Source: Bacillus vallismortis (GTDB lineage: Bacteria > Bacillota > Bacilli > Bacillales > Bacillaceae). From it: a stretch of 64,000 bases of DNA. The translations under genes were made by a program, and so were the position numbers. The notes beneath the pieces were generated by a model. The model saw only the letters and a program-made list of their open reading frames with translations, was not told where the DNA came from and did no database searches. Location of the stretch: assembly GCF_004116955.1 (NCBI RefSeq), contig NZ_CP026362.1, positions 186,001 through 250,000 on the forward strand. Reading direction: 5' to 3'. Below are positions 19,268 through 27,354 of the stretch, one piece after another. The stretch's first letter is position 1, and every line of letters starts with the position of its first letter.

Positions 19268-20122
19268 ATGAAATTGATTGCGGTTGGAGATAACGTTGTT
19301 GATTACTATCAGGATCAAGAAACGTTCTACCCGGGAGGAAATGCCTTAAACGTCGCTGTGCTTGCCAAGCGGCTCGGGCATGAGGCTTCCTATATTGGGA
19401 TCGTCGGCAATGACGAAGCAGCGGCACATTTGTTGAACGTATTGAAATTGGAGCAGGTTAACGCGGATTATATCCGCCAGGCGCACGGTGAAAATGGGAT
19501 GGCGATTGTCACCCTTGATGAACAGGGGGACCGTATTTTTGTCAGATCAAATAAAGGGGGCATTCAGTCCCGGCTCCGTCTTATGTTTCAGGAGAAAGAT
19601 ATAACCTTTATCAGCGGGCATGATCTGCTCCATACGAGTGTGTACAGCCGGCTTGAGAACGATCTTCCGCAGCTGTGCGGGCTGATTCCGGTCTCCTTTG
19701 ACTTTTCAACCAATCGCAAGGAGGATTATTTGAGGAAGGTTTGTCCATATGTGACGTATGCGTTTTTTTCAGGAAGTGACCTGAGTGAGTCGGAATGCGG
19801 CGAGCTTGCCAAACAGGCACATGACTACGGAGCGAAAATCGTTTGTATGACCCGCGGGGGACAAGGAGCGGTCCTGTCTGAGGGAGACCGAATCTATCAT
19901 CAGCCGATTGTGGAAACTGATATAATAGATACACTTGGAGCGGGAGATTCTTTTATAGCGGGCTTTTTGACTGCTTTTTGCGTGAAGCAGGATATAACGT
20001 ACGCTTTGCGCCAGGCCGCCGAAACGGCTGCGAAAACATGCGGCGTGTACGGAGCTTTCGGCTATGGCCATCCTTTTCGCTTGGAGGACGGAGGAAGCAG
20101 TGAAAAAACGAGAGTACTGTAA
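19268..20122 (+). CDS. frlD: Fructosamine 6-kinase FrlD
   Basis: 284-residue PfkB-family kinase that phosphorylates fructose-amino acids at C6 to make the FrlB substrate. Ribokinase-type landmarks: N-terminal GGNALNVAVLAKRLG and the C-terminal DTLGAGDSFIAGF with the catalytic Asp. Start ATG 19268 follows AAAGGGGGAT; ATG 19259 overlaps that site. Last gene of the operon; its stop lies inside the terminator stem. Confidence 0.95.
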   Translation: MKLIAVGDNVVDYYQDQETFYPGGNALNVAVLAKRLGHEASYIGIVGNDEAAAHLLNVLKLEQVNADYIRQAHGENGMAIVTLDEQGDRIFVRSNKGGIQSRLRLMFQEKDITFISGHDLLHTSVYSRLENDLPQLCGLIPVSFDFSTNRKEDYLRKVCPYVTYAFFSGSDLSESECGELAKQAHDYGAKIVCMTRGGQGAVLSEGDRIYHQPIVETDIIDTLGAGDSFIAGFLTAFCVKQDITYALRQAAETAAKTCGVYGAFGYGHPFRLEDGGSSEKTRVL

Positions 20123-20140
20123 GCAGTGTCTCGTTTTTTA
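20103..20140. terminator. Bidirectional terminator between frlD and frlR
   Basis: AAAAAACGAGA (20103-20113) pairs with TCTCGTTTTTT (20129-20139); A-rich on one side and T-rich on the other, serving both convergent genes. Confidence 0.85.
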
Positions 20141-20146
20141 TGCCGG

Positions 20147-20875
20147 TTATGTGTAGGGGCTGTTGATCGTAAAAGTGACGCGGTTTGTGTGCATCAAAAA
20201 CAGTGAACAATAGATTGGCTGGTCGTTTGATGTAAAAGCTGTTTTATCGATTTCAAACAGCGCATCCCCGATATCGCAGTCTAAGTATTTGCTTTCCTCT
20301 TGTTGGGCATATACAACGTTTAATAGTTTCGTATTGTGAGTAGGCACGACTTGATACCGCTGCTTTAACATATCATGCATGGACACGCCGTCCGCAATAA
20401 AGGCATCAATGCCGGGAAACAAATCCAGCGGATAATGTGTCACTTCAAAGGTGAGCGGCTGGTCATCGTTATATAAAATCCGTTTTAATTCAACGACAGG
20501 GCTCTCAGGATTGATTTTCAGCTTTTCGGCAATGGGTTTCGCCGCTGAAATGATCGCATGGGACAGCACTTGATGCTTCGGTTTTTTGCCGGTTGATTCC
20601 ATAAATTCCGAGTAGCCGTTTACTGCGATCAGCTCCCGTTTTAATTTAGGGCTTTTCACGAACGTTCCCTTTCCTTGCTGCCTGATTAAGTAGCCTTCTT
20701 CGACCAAATCGAGAATGGCTTTCCTGACGGTAATGCGGCTGACATTATACTTGCTGCATAGTTCGCTTTCGGTAGGCAGCTTGGCGGTGGGGGAATATAC
20801 GCCCTTTTTGATGTCATCGGTGATGATTTGTTTTAGCTGAATGTATAAAGGTGTAGAACTTCCGTTGTTTAACAA
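20147..20875 (-). CDS. frlR: GntR-family repressor FrlR of the frl operon
   Basis: 242-residue GntR/HutC-type regulator. Winged helix near residues 10-75 ("LPTESELCSKYNVSRITVRK" then GYLIRQQGKGTFV), followed by a UTRA ligand domain that would bind a sugar-phosphate or fructosamine derivative. Start TTG 20875 lies 7 bases after AAAGGAGG; upstream codons of the frame lack a site. Transcribed towards frlD and away from yurJ. The palindromes near 15.04, 16.10 and 20.92 kb are the likely operators, including its own. Confidence 0.92.
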   Translation of the reverse strand: MLNNGSSTPLYIQLKQIITDDIKKGVYSPTAKLPTESELCSKYNVSRITVRKAILDLVEEGYLIRQQGKGTFVKSPKLKRELIAVNGYSEFMESTGKKPKHQVLSHAIISAAKPIAEKLKINPESPVVELKRILYNDDQPLTFEVTHYPLDLFPGIDAFIADGVSMHDMLKQRYQVVPTHNTKLLNVVYAQQEESKYLDCDIGDALFEIDKTAFTSNDQPIYCSLFLMHTNRVTFTINSPYT

Positions 20876-20905
20876 AAGGTAGCCTCCTTTTAACCAATTA
20901 TTCAT

Positions 20906-20931
20906 ATTATAATGTATTATGACGTTATAAT
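20906..20931. promoter_or_regulatory. FrlR operator upstream of frlR (autoregulation)
   Basis: Imperfect palindrome: ATTATAATGT (20906-20915) and ACGTTATAAT (20922-20931), one mismatch, with the same core as the frlB and frlO sites. Confidence 0.7.
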
Positions 20932-21055
20932 ACAAATTTACATTTTTTATTTTAGAAATATAGCAAAAATGGAATCGATTACTCTAAAAATAACAGAAAG
21001 ACCTGGTTGTTTCCAGTGACGAAATAACAGACGAAAAGATTGGGGGAAATGTCTG

Positions 21056-22159
21056 ATGGCTTCATTAACATTTGAGCATGTCAAAAAATCATACCATTCC
21101 CAATTCACGGTGAAGGACTTTGATTTAGATGTAAAGGATAAGGAGCTTTTGGTGCTGGTGGGACCGTCAGGATGCGGAAAATCGACCACGCTGCGAATGG
21201 TGGCGGGGCTGGAAAGCATCTCTGAAGGCAGCCTCCTCATTGATGGGGAACGGGTCAATGATCTTCCGCCGAAAGAACGTGATATTGCGATGGTATTCCA
21301 AAACTACGCGCTTTATCCGCATATGACGGTTTTTGATAATATGGCGTTTGGATTAAAGCTTAGAAAGATGCCGAAACAGGAAATCGGCGAGCGGGTTCAT
21401 GCGGCAGCGAGAATTTTAGAGATTGAGCATTTGCTGAAGAGAAAACCGAAGGCGCTCTCCGGCGGACAGCGGCAAAGGGTGGCGCTTGGCAGATCGATTG
21501 TGAGGGAGCCGAAGGTCTTTTTAATGGACGAGCCGCTTTCCAATCTGGACGCGAAGCTGAGAGTGACGATGCGGACAGAAATCAGCAAGCTGCACCAGCG
21601 TTTAGAGGCAACTATCATATATGTCACGCATGACCAGACCGAAGCGATGACAATGGGCGATCGGATTGTCGTGATGAACGAAGGGGAAATCCAGCAAGTG
21701 GCGAAACCGCATGACATTTATCATTACCCGGCAAATCTGTTTGTTGCGGGTTTTATCGGCTCCCCGGGAATGAATGTTTTGAAAGGCGTGATAGAAGAGC
21801 AGCATGGCGAGCTGTTTTTCACAAACCCTTCGATCCGGCTTCATATTCCTGAAGAAAAAGCGAAGCGGCTGAAGGAAAAGGGATATGCCGGAGAACAGAT
21901 GATTGCCGGCGTTAGGCCGGAGCATATCACACAATTGACAGGACATGATCAGCTGTTTGATGCAGTGCTGAAAGCGAAGGTGGAAGTGAATGAAAATTTG
22001 GGATCAGAGCTGATTGTACATGTCAGGGCAGGAGATGAGCGGCTTACGGTCCGTCTAGATGGAAACACGCGAATCGCCGCAGGCGATTCGATCCAGTTGG
22101 CAGTGAAAATGGATCACGTCGTTTTTTTCGATGCGGAGACGGAAGAGGCTGTGTATTAG
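21056..22159 (+). CDS. yurJ: Sugar ABC transporter ATP-binding protein YurJ (MsmX-like)
   Basis: 367-residue MalK/MsmX-type ATPase. Walker [10 protein letters not shown], signature LSGGQRQR, Walker [13 protein letters not shown], and a ~130-residue C-terminal TOBE/MOP regulatory region ("GVRPEHI"). The frl permease genes lack their own ATPase, and this gene lies beside frlR, so it is the natural energiser; in B. subtilis the housekeeping MsmX can also serve sugar importers. Separately transcribed, with its own terminator. Confidence 0.92.
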   Translation: MASLTFEHVKKSYHSQFTVKDFDLDVKDKELLVLVGPSGCGKSTTLRMVAGLESISEGSLLIDGERVNDLPPKERDIAMVFQNYALYPHMTVFDNMAFGLKLRKMPKQEIGERVHAAARILEIEHLLKRKPKALSGGQRQRVALGRSIVREPKVFLMDEPLSNLDAKLRVTMRTEISKLHQRLEATIIYVTHDQTEAMTMGDRIVVMNEGEIQQVAKPHDIYHYPANLFVAGFIGSPGMNVLKGVIEEQHGELFFTNPSIRLHIPEEKAKRLKEKGYAGEQMIAGVRPEHITQLTGHDQLFDAVLKAKVEVNENLGSELIVHVRAGDERLTVRLDGNTRIAAGDSIQLAVKMDHVVFFDAETEEAVY

Positions 22160-22160
22160 G

Positions 22161-22191
22161 AAAGGTGCTCCCTGGCAGGAGCACCTTTTTC
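22161..22191. terminator. Bidirectional terminator between yurJ and bsn
   Basis: AAAGGTGCTCC (22161-22171) pairs with GGAGCACCTTT (22178-22188), followed by T. Confidence 0.88.
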
Positions 22192-23058
22192 TTACGGCCA
22201 AATGTCGTCTGCCCATTCAGGGTGGTCGATAAATGGATTGCGGTTGTGCTGATATTTCTCATAAATGATTTCGTTTCTTTTCCGCTCGCGGTCGTCAACC
22301 GGGTCCTGCCTATTCCATTCGAGCAGGACAGATTTCTTTCCGTGATAAGGGGCTGAGCCGTTGCCCGTTTTATCATTCAGTTCAAGATCAGGGTATCCGT
22401 CATCACCTTCGTAACGGACAGCCATGTAAAACAGCATGCGGGCGACATCGCCTTTCACATCATCGCGGGGCTCCCATGAATCTCCATCATCATAATTCCC
22501 AGGCGCTTTCGCATGTTCTGTGCCGCCGTTGTCAAAATCCTTATTTCCTCTGGCACTATTGACTTGGACATCAGCCGGGCGTAAATGATGAATATCTGTG
22601 CCAGGCCCCTTGCTTGTGCCAAAATTGCCATGGGATTTCGCCCAAACGTGCTCGCGGTTCCAATCGCCGACATTGCCGCCATTCAAGTTTTTCGACCGCG
22701 ATTCATTCGTGTAGAGCAAAATGACGTTATTTGGGTTTCTCGGGTCTTCATCAGTTTCTTTCAGCGCATTCCATACTTCGCTGTAGGACAGCGTCTTGTG
22801 TCCGCTGATGATGTGATGCAGGGCGCTTTTTAGCGATTCACCTGTCTTTCCTTCTGTCCCTTTATAATAGGTATCTGTGTCAGCATAGGGTGCAGCGGGA
22901 GCGGCTAACGAGAGCAGGCCCCCGTTTCCTGATGGGGAAGCAGCCAATCGGTCATTCAGGCTTAATACGGTTTGCGTGTTTGCTGAAGCGGCGGGCGCAA
23001 ACCATCCGGAAATCAGTAACACCAAGACGAGCGGCAGAAACCTTGCCATTTTTGTCAT
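22192..23058 (-). CDS. bsn: Secreted endonuclease (extracellular ribonuclease) Bsn
   Basis: 288-residue secreted endonuclease I-family nuclease, known in B. subtilis as extracellular ribonuclease Bsn. N-terminal signal peptide of ~25 residues ending near ASA. The catalytic region has NREHVWAKSHG and DIHHLRPADVQVNSARGNKD, with the metal-binding and catalytic His of the family. Start ATG 23058 after GGAGGGC; GTG 23061 sits too close to the ribosome site. Confidence 0.93.
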   Translation of the reverse strand: MTKMARFLPLVLVLLISGWFAPAASANTQTVLSLNDRLAASPSGNGGLLSLAAPAAPYADTDTYYKGTEGKTGESLKSALHHIISGHKTLSYSEVWNALKETDEDPRNPNNVILLYTNESRSKNLNGGNVGDWNREHVWAKSHGNFGTSKGPGTDIHHLRPADVQVNSARGNKDFDNGGTEHAKAPGNYDDGDSWEPRDDVKGDVARMLFYMAVRYEGDDGYPDLELNDKTGNGSAPYHGKKSVLLEWNRQDPVDDRERKRNEIIYEKYQHNRNPFIDHPEWADDIWP

Positions 23059-23105
23059 CACTTGCCCTCCTTTTATCAGATCATGAGATCATGTCTATTA
23101 TCTAA

Positions 23106-23412
23106 AATTCAAATAAAGGATAGAAGTGTTATTTTGTATATTTTTCATTAACATTGTAAATGAGTCCCTTTGGAGGAGGCGGATATCCACTGTGCCAATA
23201 TCTTAAGGCCTAGTTTTTGCTTCAGCTGGGACTTGGCAAGGTGTCTGTTCCTTCTTCAATTCCGCAAAATTGTAAAGCAGCCCCACATTCATGATGACTT
23301 GGGGGTGGATACTGTGCCTAAAAAATAAACGTTTTTTTGGTTAATATGCCAATGAACTATCGAGTTCCTCCTTCTATAATGAAGTCACCATAACGGCCAT
23401 AGGGGGGAGTAC
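23106..23412. other. Gap between bsn and pucF holding the pucF control region
   Basis: The right third holds a PucR-type box and TATAAT. The remainder has no gene I can support. On the minus strand a short open stretch (about 23327 down to 23207) encodes "MNVGLLYNFAELKKEQTPCQ" before stopping, and two related pieces containing ACTGTGCC flank it (around 23188 and 23312). This may be debris of a former element; identity not known. Confidence 0.5.
23332..23380 (+). promoter_or_regulatory. PucR box and promoter of pucFG
   Basis: TTTTTTTGGTTAA at 23332-23344 matches the published PucR box (WWWCNTTGGTTAA) at 12 of 13 positions. TATAAT at 23375-23380 has no good -35, as expected for an activated promoter. 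Confidence 0.65.
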
Positions 23413-24651
23413 ATGGAAAAGCAGAAGCTTTCAGTCAAAAACAGCATCACAGATTATATTGAATGGCTCGCCCGATACGGCGCATCTGCGGACAGCGGCG
23501 TAACGAGGCTTTTGTACACAAAAGAGTGGATGGACGCGCAGCTCGCAGTCAAAACGGAAATGTCTTCATTAGGGCTTGAAACAAGATTCGACGATGTCGG
23601 CAATGTGTTTGGAAGGCTTTCGGGCACCCAGACTCCGGATGAAGTGATTTTAACCGGTTCACATATCGATACCGTCATCAATGGAGGAAAGTTTGACGGT
23701 GCCTATGGCGTTCTTGCGGCAATGCTCGCGATAAAGCAGCTCAAAGAAACATACGGAGCACCGAAAAAAACAATCGAAGCAGTCTCCTTATGCGAGGAGG
23801 AGGGCAGCCGCTTTCCAATGACCTATTGGGGATCGGGGAATATGACGGGCGTTTTTTCAGGACAGGATGCAGAAGAGCCGAGGGACGAATCAGGTGTTTC
23901 TTTGCAAACAGCGATGTATGAGTGCGGTTTTGGTAAAGGGGTGTATCAGGCGGCCCGCAGGACAGATATCAGCGCCTTTGTCGAGCTTCATATTGAACAG
24001 GGGCAGACGTTGGAAATGTCAGGCCGGGATCTCGGCATCGTAACAAGTATTGCGGGGCAGAGGCGATACCTCGTCACGCTTGAGGGGGAATGCAACCACG
24101 CGGGAACCACTTCCATGAAATGGCGCAAGGACCCGCTTGCAGCCAGCAGCCGCATCATTCATGAGCTGCTGCTGCGGTCGGAGGAGCAGCCGGATGAGCT
24201 CCGCCTGACATGCGGAAAGATAACGGCAGAGCCCAATGTGGCCAATGTTATACCGGGCCGCGTGCAGTTTTCAATCGATATTCGCCATCAGCATCAGCAC
24301 GTGCTCGAGCAATTTCATGACAACATGGCTGCTGTGATCAACAGCATTTGCCATCAAAAAGGGATTCGCGCCGATATTGATGAATATATGCAGATAGAGC
24401 CTGTGCCGATGGACGAAAGGCTGAAGGCTGCGGCTCTTGAAACAGCGGCAGAAAACGGCATCAGCTGCGAGGAAATGGTGAGCGGAGCAGGGCATGACGC
24501 GCAAATGATCGGAAGACGCTATCCGGCTTGTATGCTGTTCGTGCCAAGCCGCGGCGGCATCAGCCACTCACCGAAGGAGTACACCTCAGCCAGACAGCTT
24601 GAGATCGGTGTCCGCGCATTGGCTGATTTATTATACAAACTGGCTTACTGA
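23413..24651 (+). CDS. pucF: Allantoate amidohydrolase PucF
   Basis: 412-residue M20-family metalloamidase that hydrolyses allantoate in purine-nitrogen recovery. Metal-binding and catalytic motifs: TGSHIDTVINGGKFDGAYG, the Glu pair in SLCEEEGSRF, ELHIEQG, and GAGHDAQMIG near the end. First gene of pucFG; ATG 23413 after AGGGGGGAG. Its product feeds the PucG aminotransferase. The upstream purine-to-urate enzymes expected in this locus are missing from the window. Confidence 0.95.
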   Translation: MEKQKLSVKNSITDYIEWLARYGASADSGVTRLLYTKEWMDAQLAVKTEMSSLGLETRFDDVGNVFGRLSGTQTPDEVILTGSHIDTVINGGKFDGAYGVLAAMLAIKQLKETYGAPKKTIEAVSLCEEEGSRFPMTYWGSGNMTGVFSGQDAEEPRDESGVSLQTAMYECGFGKGVYQAARRTDISAFVELHIEQGQTLEMSGRDLGIVTSIAGQRRYLVTLEGECNHAGTTSMKWRKDPLAASSRIIHELLLRSEEQPDELRLTCGKITAEPNVANVIPGRVQFSIDIRHQHQHVLEQFHDNMAAVINSICHQKGIRADIDEYMQIEPVPMDERLKAAALETAAENGISCEEMVSGAGHDAQMIGRRYPACMLFVPSRGGISHSPKEYTSARQLEIGVRALADLLYKLAY

Positions 24652-24668
24652 TAAAGGGAGGAATGGCT

Positions 24669-25919
24669 GTGTCAGGCAGAAAAGAACTATGTACCCCGTT
24701 AAGAACGATTATGACGCCGGGACCTGTGGAGGTAGATCCGCGTGTCTTAAGAGTGATGAGCACCCCGGTTGTCGGCCAATTTGATCCGGCGTTTACGGGT
24801 ATCATGAATGAAACAATGGAAATGCTCCGGGAGCTGTTTCAAACGAAAAACCGCTGGGCATACCCAATTGACGGCACTTCACGGGCGGGAATCGAAGCGG
24901 TTCTTGCGAGTGTGATCGAGCCGGAAGATGACGTGCTCATTCCCATTTATGGCCGCTTCGGTTATTTGCTGACTGAAATTGCTGAGCGGTATGGGGCAAA
25001 TGTTCACACGCTTGAGTGTGAATGGGGAACGGTTTTTGAACCGGATGATATCATACGGGAAATGAAAAAAGTAAAGCCGAAAATTGTGGCAATGGTGCAT
25101 GGGGAAACATCGACAGGGCGGATTCATCCGCTGAAAGCAATCGGCGAAGCCTGCCGAGCCCAGGATGCATTGTTTATTGTCGATGCAGTTGCGACGATTG
25201 GCGGCTGCGAGGTCAAAGTCGATGATTGGAACATTGACGCAGCCATCGGCGGCACGCAAAAATGTTTGTCTGTTCCATCGGGAATGGCGCCGATTACATA
25301 TAATGAGCGGGTGGCGGATGTGATTGCGGCGCGTAAAAAGGTAGAGCGTGGGATTGCGACACAAGCGGACAGGGCGACGCTTTCGGGAAACCGGCCGATC
25401 ACAAGCAATTATTTTGATTTAAGCCAGCTTGAGGATTATTGGAGCGAAAGACGGCTCAATCATCATACTGAAGCAACGACGATGCTGTACGCCTTGCGTG
25501 AGGGTGTCAGGCTTACGCTTGAAGAAGGTCTTGAAGCCCGTTTTGAGCGGCATCGCCGCCATGAGGCCGCATTAGCAGCAGGGATTAGGGCCATGGGGCT
25601 GAAGCTATTTGGAGATGACAGCTGCAAAATGCCTGTTGTCACCTGTGTAGAAATCCCCGGCGGCATTGACGGCGAGTCTGTCCGCCACATGCTGTTGGCG
25701 CAATTCGGCATCGAAATCGCCAGCTCATTCGGCCCGCTGGCGGGGAAAATCTGGAGAATCGGAACGATGGGCTACAGCTGCAGAAAAGAAAACGTGTTGT
25801 TCGTGCTTGCCGGGTTAGAGGCTATGCTGCTGAGACATGGCGCAGGGATCGAAGCAGGAAAAGCGCTCCAAGCGGTGCTTGATGTGTATGAAAACGCCGG
25901 CCGCCAGACAGCGGTATAA
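24669..25919 (+). CDS. pucG: (S)-ureidoglycine-glyoxylate aminotransferase PucG
   Basis: 416-residue class V PLP aminotransferase that moves the amino group of ureidoglycine to glyoxylate, giving oxalurate and glycine. N-terminal TPGPVEVDPRVLRVMSTPVV, cofactor region VDAVATIGG and the PLP lysine in GGTQKCLSVPSG are visible. Start GTG 24669 after AAGGGAGG with 7-base spacing; ATG 24663 is too close. Second gene of pucFG. Confidence 0.95.
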   Translation: MSGRKELCTPLRTIMTPGPVEVDPRVLRVMSTPVVGQFDPAFTGIMNETMEMLRELFQTKNRWAYPIDGTSRAGIEAVLASVIEPEDDVLIPIYGRFGYLLTEIAERYGANVHTLECEWGTVFEPDDIIREMKKVKPKIVAMVHGETSTGRIHPLKAIGEACRAQDALFIVDAVATIGGCEVKVDDWNIDAAIGGTQKCLSVPSGMAPITYNERVADVIAARKKVERGIATQADRATLSGNRPITSNYFDLSQLEDYWSERRLNHHTEATTMLYALREGVRLTLEEGLEARFERHRRHEAALAAGIRAMGLKLFGDDSCKMPVVTCVEIPGGIDGESVRHMLLAQFGIEIASSFGPLAGKIWRIGTMGYSCRKENVLFVLAGLEAMLLRHGAGIEAGKALQAVLDVYENAGRQTAV

Positions 25920-25921
25920 AG

Positions 25922-25952
25922 AAAAGCTTGCGGGAACGCCGCAAGCTTTTTT
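25922..25952. terminator. Bidirectional terminator after pucG
   Basis: 12-bp perfect stem AAAAGCTTGCGG (25922-25933) with CCGCAAGCTTTT (25939-25950). The stop of the minus-strand frame begins at 25953, immediately beside it. Confidence 0.9.
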
Positions 25953-26265
25953 AGCGATACGATTTCGCTTTTTCTCCGTCTGATTTTTTTCGTTGGACTC
26001 TTTTTACAAATCCTCTTTCTCCATGCTGTTTCTTATAGCGGTTTTTGAGAGGGGGATGCCGCATTGGGAAACTTGCACATGATGGTAGATGTGCTTCTGG
26101 AAGATCCGGATGAGGCTGAGCTGGCTGCACTCGGTCTGACGTAGACATAGAAGAAAAATGATAGGGAGTATATGCTGGAATGGCGGGATTTTGCAGATGA
26201 GAAAACGCGGCGGGAAAAGGAAAGCCCGGCTGTGAAAGCAGGATTTCCAAGTGAAAAAACGTCAA
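25951..26265 (-). CDS. Possible small Pro/His-rich protein of unknown function
   Basis: A 104-codon minus-strand frame whose stop abuts the bidirectional terminator of pucG. Composition is unusual: Pro- and His-rich middle ("QPAQPHPDLPEAHLPS") and a basic tail ("RVQRKKSDGEKAKSYR"). That resembles low-complexity spore-coat-type proteins, but I recognise no family. TTG start 26265 has only a weak ribosome site, so it may be truncated or a remnant. It sits where pucA would be expected. Confidence 0.35.
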   Translation of the reverse strand: MTFFHLEILLSQPGFPFPAAFSHLQNPAIPAYTPYHFSSMSTSDRVQPAQPHPDLPEAHLPSCASFPMRHPPLKNRYKKQHGERGFVKRVQRKKSDGEKAKSYR

Positions 26266-26371
26266 GATGCCTCTTACAGGCTATTCCCTTGAAAAATTAA
26301 TGATTGTATTGGATGACCCTATACTTTAGAATGACTAACTATATTTTGAAAATTCTATCAGGGGTGGGCTT

Positions 26372-27064
26372 ATGAAAAAGATCGGTCTTATTGGCGGAAT
26401 GAGTTGGGAATCTTCAGCTGAGTATTATCGAATGATCAATGAAGAGATAAAAAAGAAATTAGGGGGGCTGCATTCGGCAAAGTGCATTTTATACAGTGTT
26501 GATTTTAAGGAGATTGAACACTATCAGTCCGAAGGGGCTTGGGATAAAGCAGGTGCAGCCTTAGGGGAAGCAGCGAGATCATTAGAAAAAGCCGGTGCAG
26601 ATTTTATAATAATCTGTACAAATACGATGCATAAAGTAATTGGCTATATCCAAGAAATGATCACGATCCCTATTTTACATATTGCAGATGCAACTGCCGA
26701 TCAAATCACTAGGCAAGGGATTCGTTCAGTAGGATTACTTGGTACTAAGTATACGATGGAACAAGATTTTTATAAATCACGTATTGAGTCTCACAATATC
26801 AATGTCATTGTGTCTACTGATGAGGAAAGAGAATTAATCAATGCTATTATTTATCAAGAACTGTGTTTGGGTGAAATCAAACAGTCGTCCAAAAACACGT
26901 ATAAGAAGATTATCAATCATTTGGTGGATAGAGGGGCAGAAGGGATTATTCTCGGATGCACTGAAATTGGTTTACTGGTAAAAGCAGAGGATTCAGAAGT
27001 GCCATTATTTGATACGACTTTCATCCATGCTCATAGCGCAGCGCGTACATCTCTTTCGATTTAG
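26372..27064 (+). CDS. Aspartate/glutamate racemase-family protein
   Basis: 230-residue member of the Asp/Glu racemase superfamily (RacX/YgeA-like). The N-terminus KKIGLIGGMSWESSAEYYRM and the two catalytic cysteines in IICTNTMH and LGCTEIGLL are conserved, so it should be active on an amino acid; substrate unclear. ATG 26372 after AGGGGTGGG. More AT-rich than its neighbours, and located exactly where the central puc genes have been lost, which suggests acquisition during that rearrangement. Confidence 0.88.
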   Translation: MKKIGLIGGMSWESSAEYYRMINEEIKKKLGGLHSAKCILYSVDFKEIEHYQSEGAWDKAGAALGEAARSLEKAGADFIIICTNTMHKVIGYIQEMITIPILHIADATADQITRQGIRSVGLLGTKYTMEQDFYKSRIESHNINVIVSTDEERELINAIIYQELCLGEIKQSSKNTYKKIINHLVDRGAEGIILGCTEIGLLVKAEDSEVPLFDTTFIHAHSAARTSLSI

Positions 27065-27134
27065 CTGTGTGTTGTCAAGTGAAAAGGGATGTTAGAAAAG
27101 GCGTACATATCGGTCTGGGCGTAACCCAACTTGG

Positions 27135-27173
27135 AAAAAGGAAGCCCGCCTCACCGGCTGGCTTCCTTTTTCT
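27135..27173. terminator. Bidirectional terminator (former pucM end)
   Basis: 12-bp perfect stem AAAAAGGAAGCC (27135-27146) with GGCTTCCTTTTT (27160-27171). It lies between the racemase gene and the pucM remnant and would fit as the original end of the pucRJKLM unit. Confidence 0.88.
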
Positions 27174-27300
27174 TAACTCCCCCTATACACCTGACGGCGA
27201 CAGCAAAAGCGGGATATGATAATTCGCATCTGGATCTGCAAGCTGAAAACGGACGGTGATAATAGAGAAAAATGGATACAGTAGCCGAAAAAGACAGGTG
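27173..27300 (-). pseudogene. pucM: 3' remnant of pucM (5-hydroxyisourate hydrolase)
   Basis: On the minus strand one frame gives [20 protein letters not shown] then SPSGV and a stop; the adjacent frame supplies the family's C-terminal VYRGS and stop. [10 protein letters not shown]...YRGS is the signature end of transthyretin-like 5-hydroxyisourate hydrolases, so this is the pucM tail with a one-base frameshift. No start or N-terminal half is present. It lies just downstream of pucR, where pucJKLM would run, showing that pucJ, pucK, pucL and most of pucM were deleted. Confidence 0.8.
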
Positions 27301-27354
27301 TTATTGCTGAATGTGACGAAAAACGATTCAGTTTGTAAGAGAATAAGACAAACA

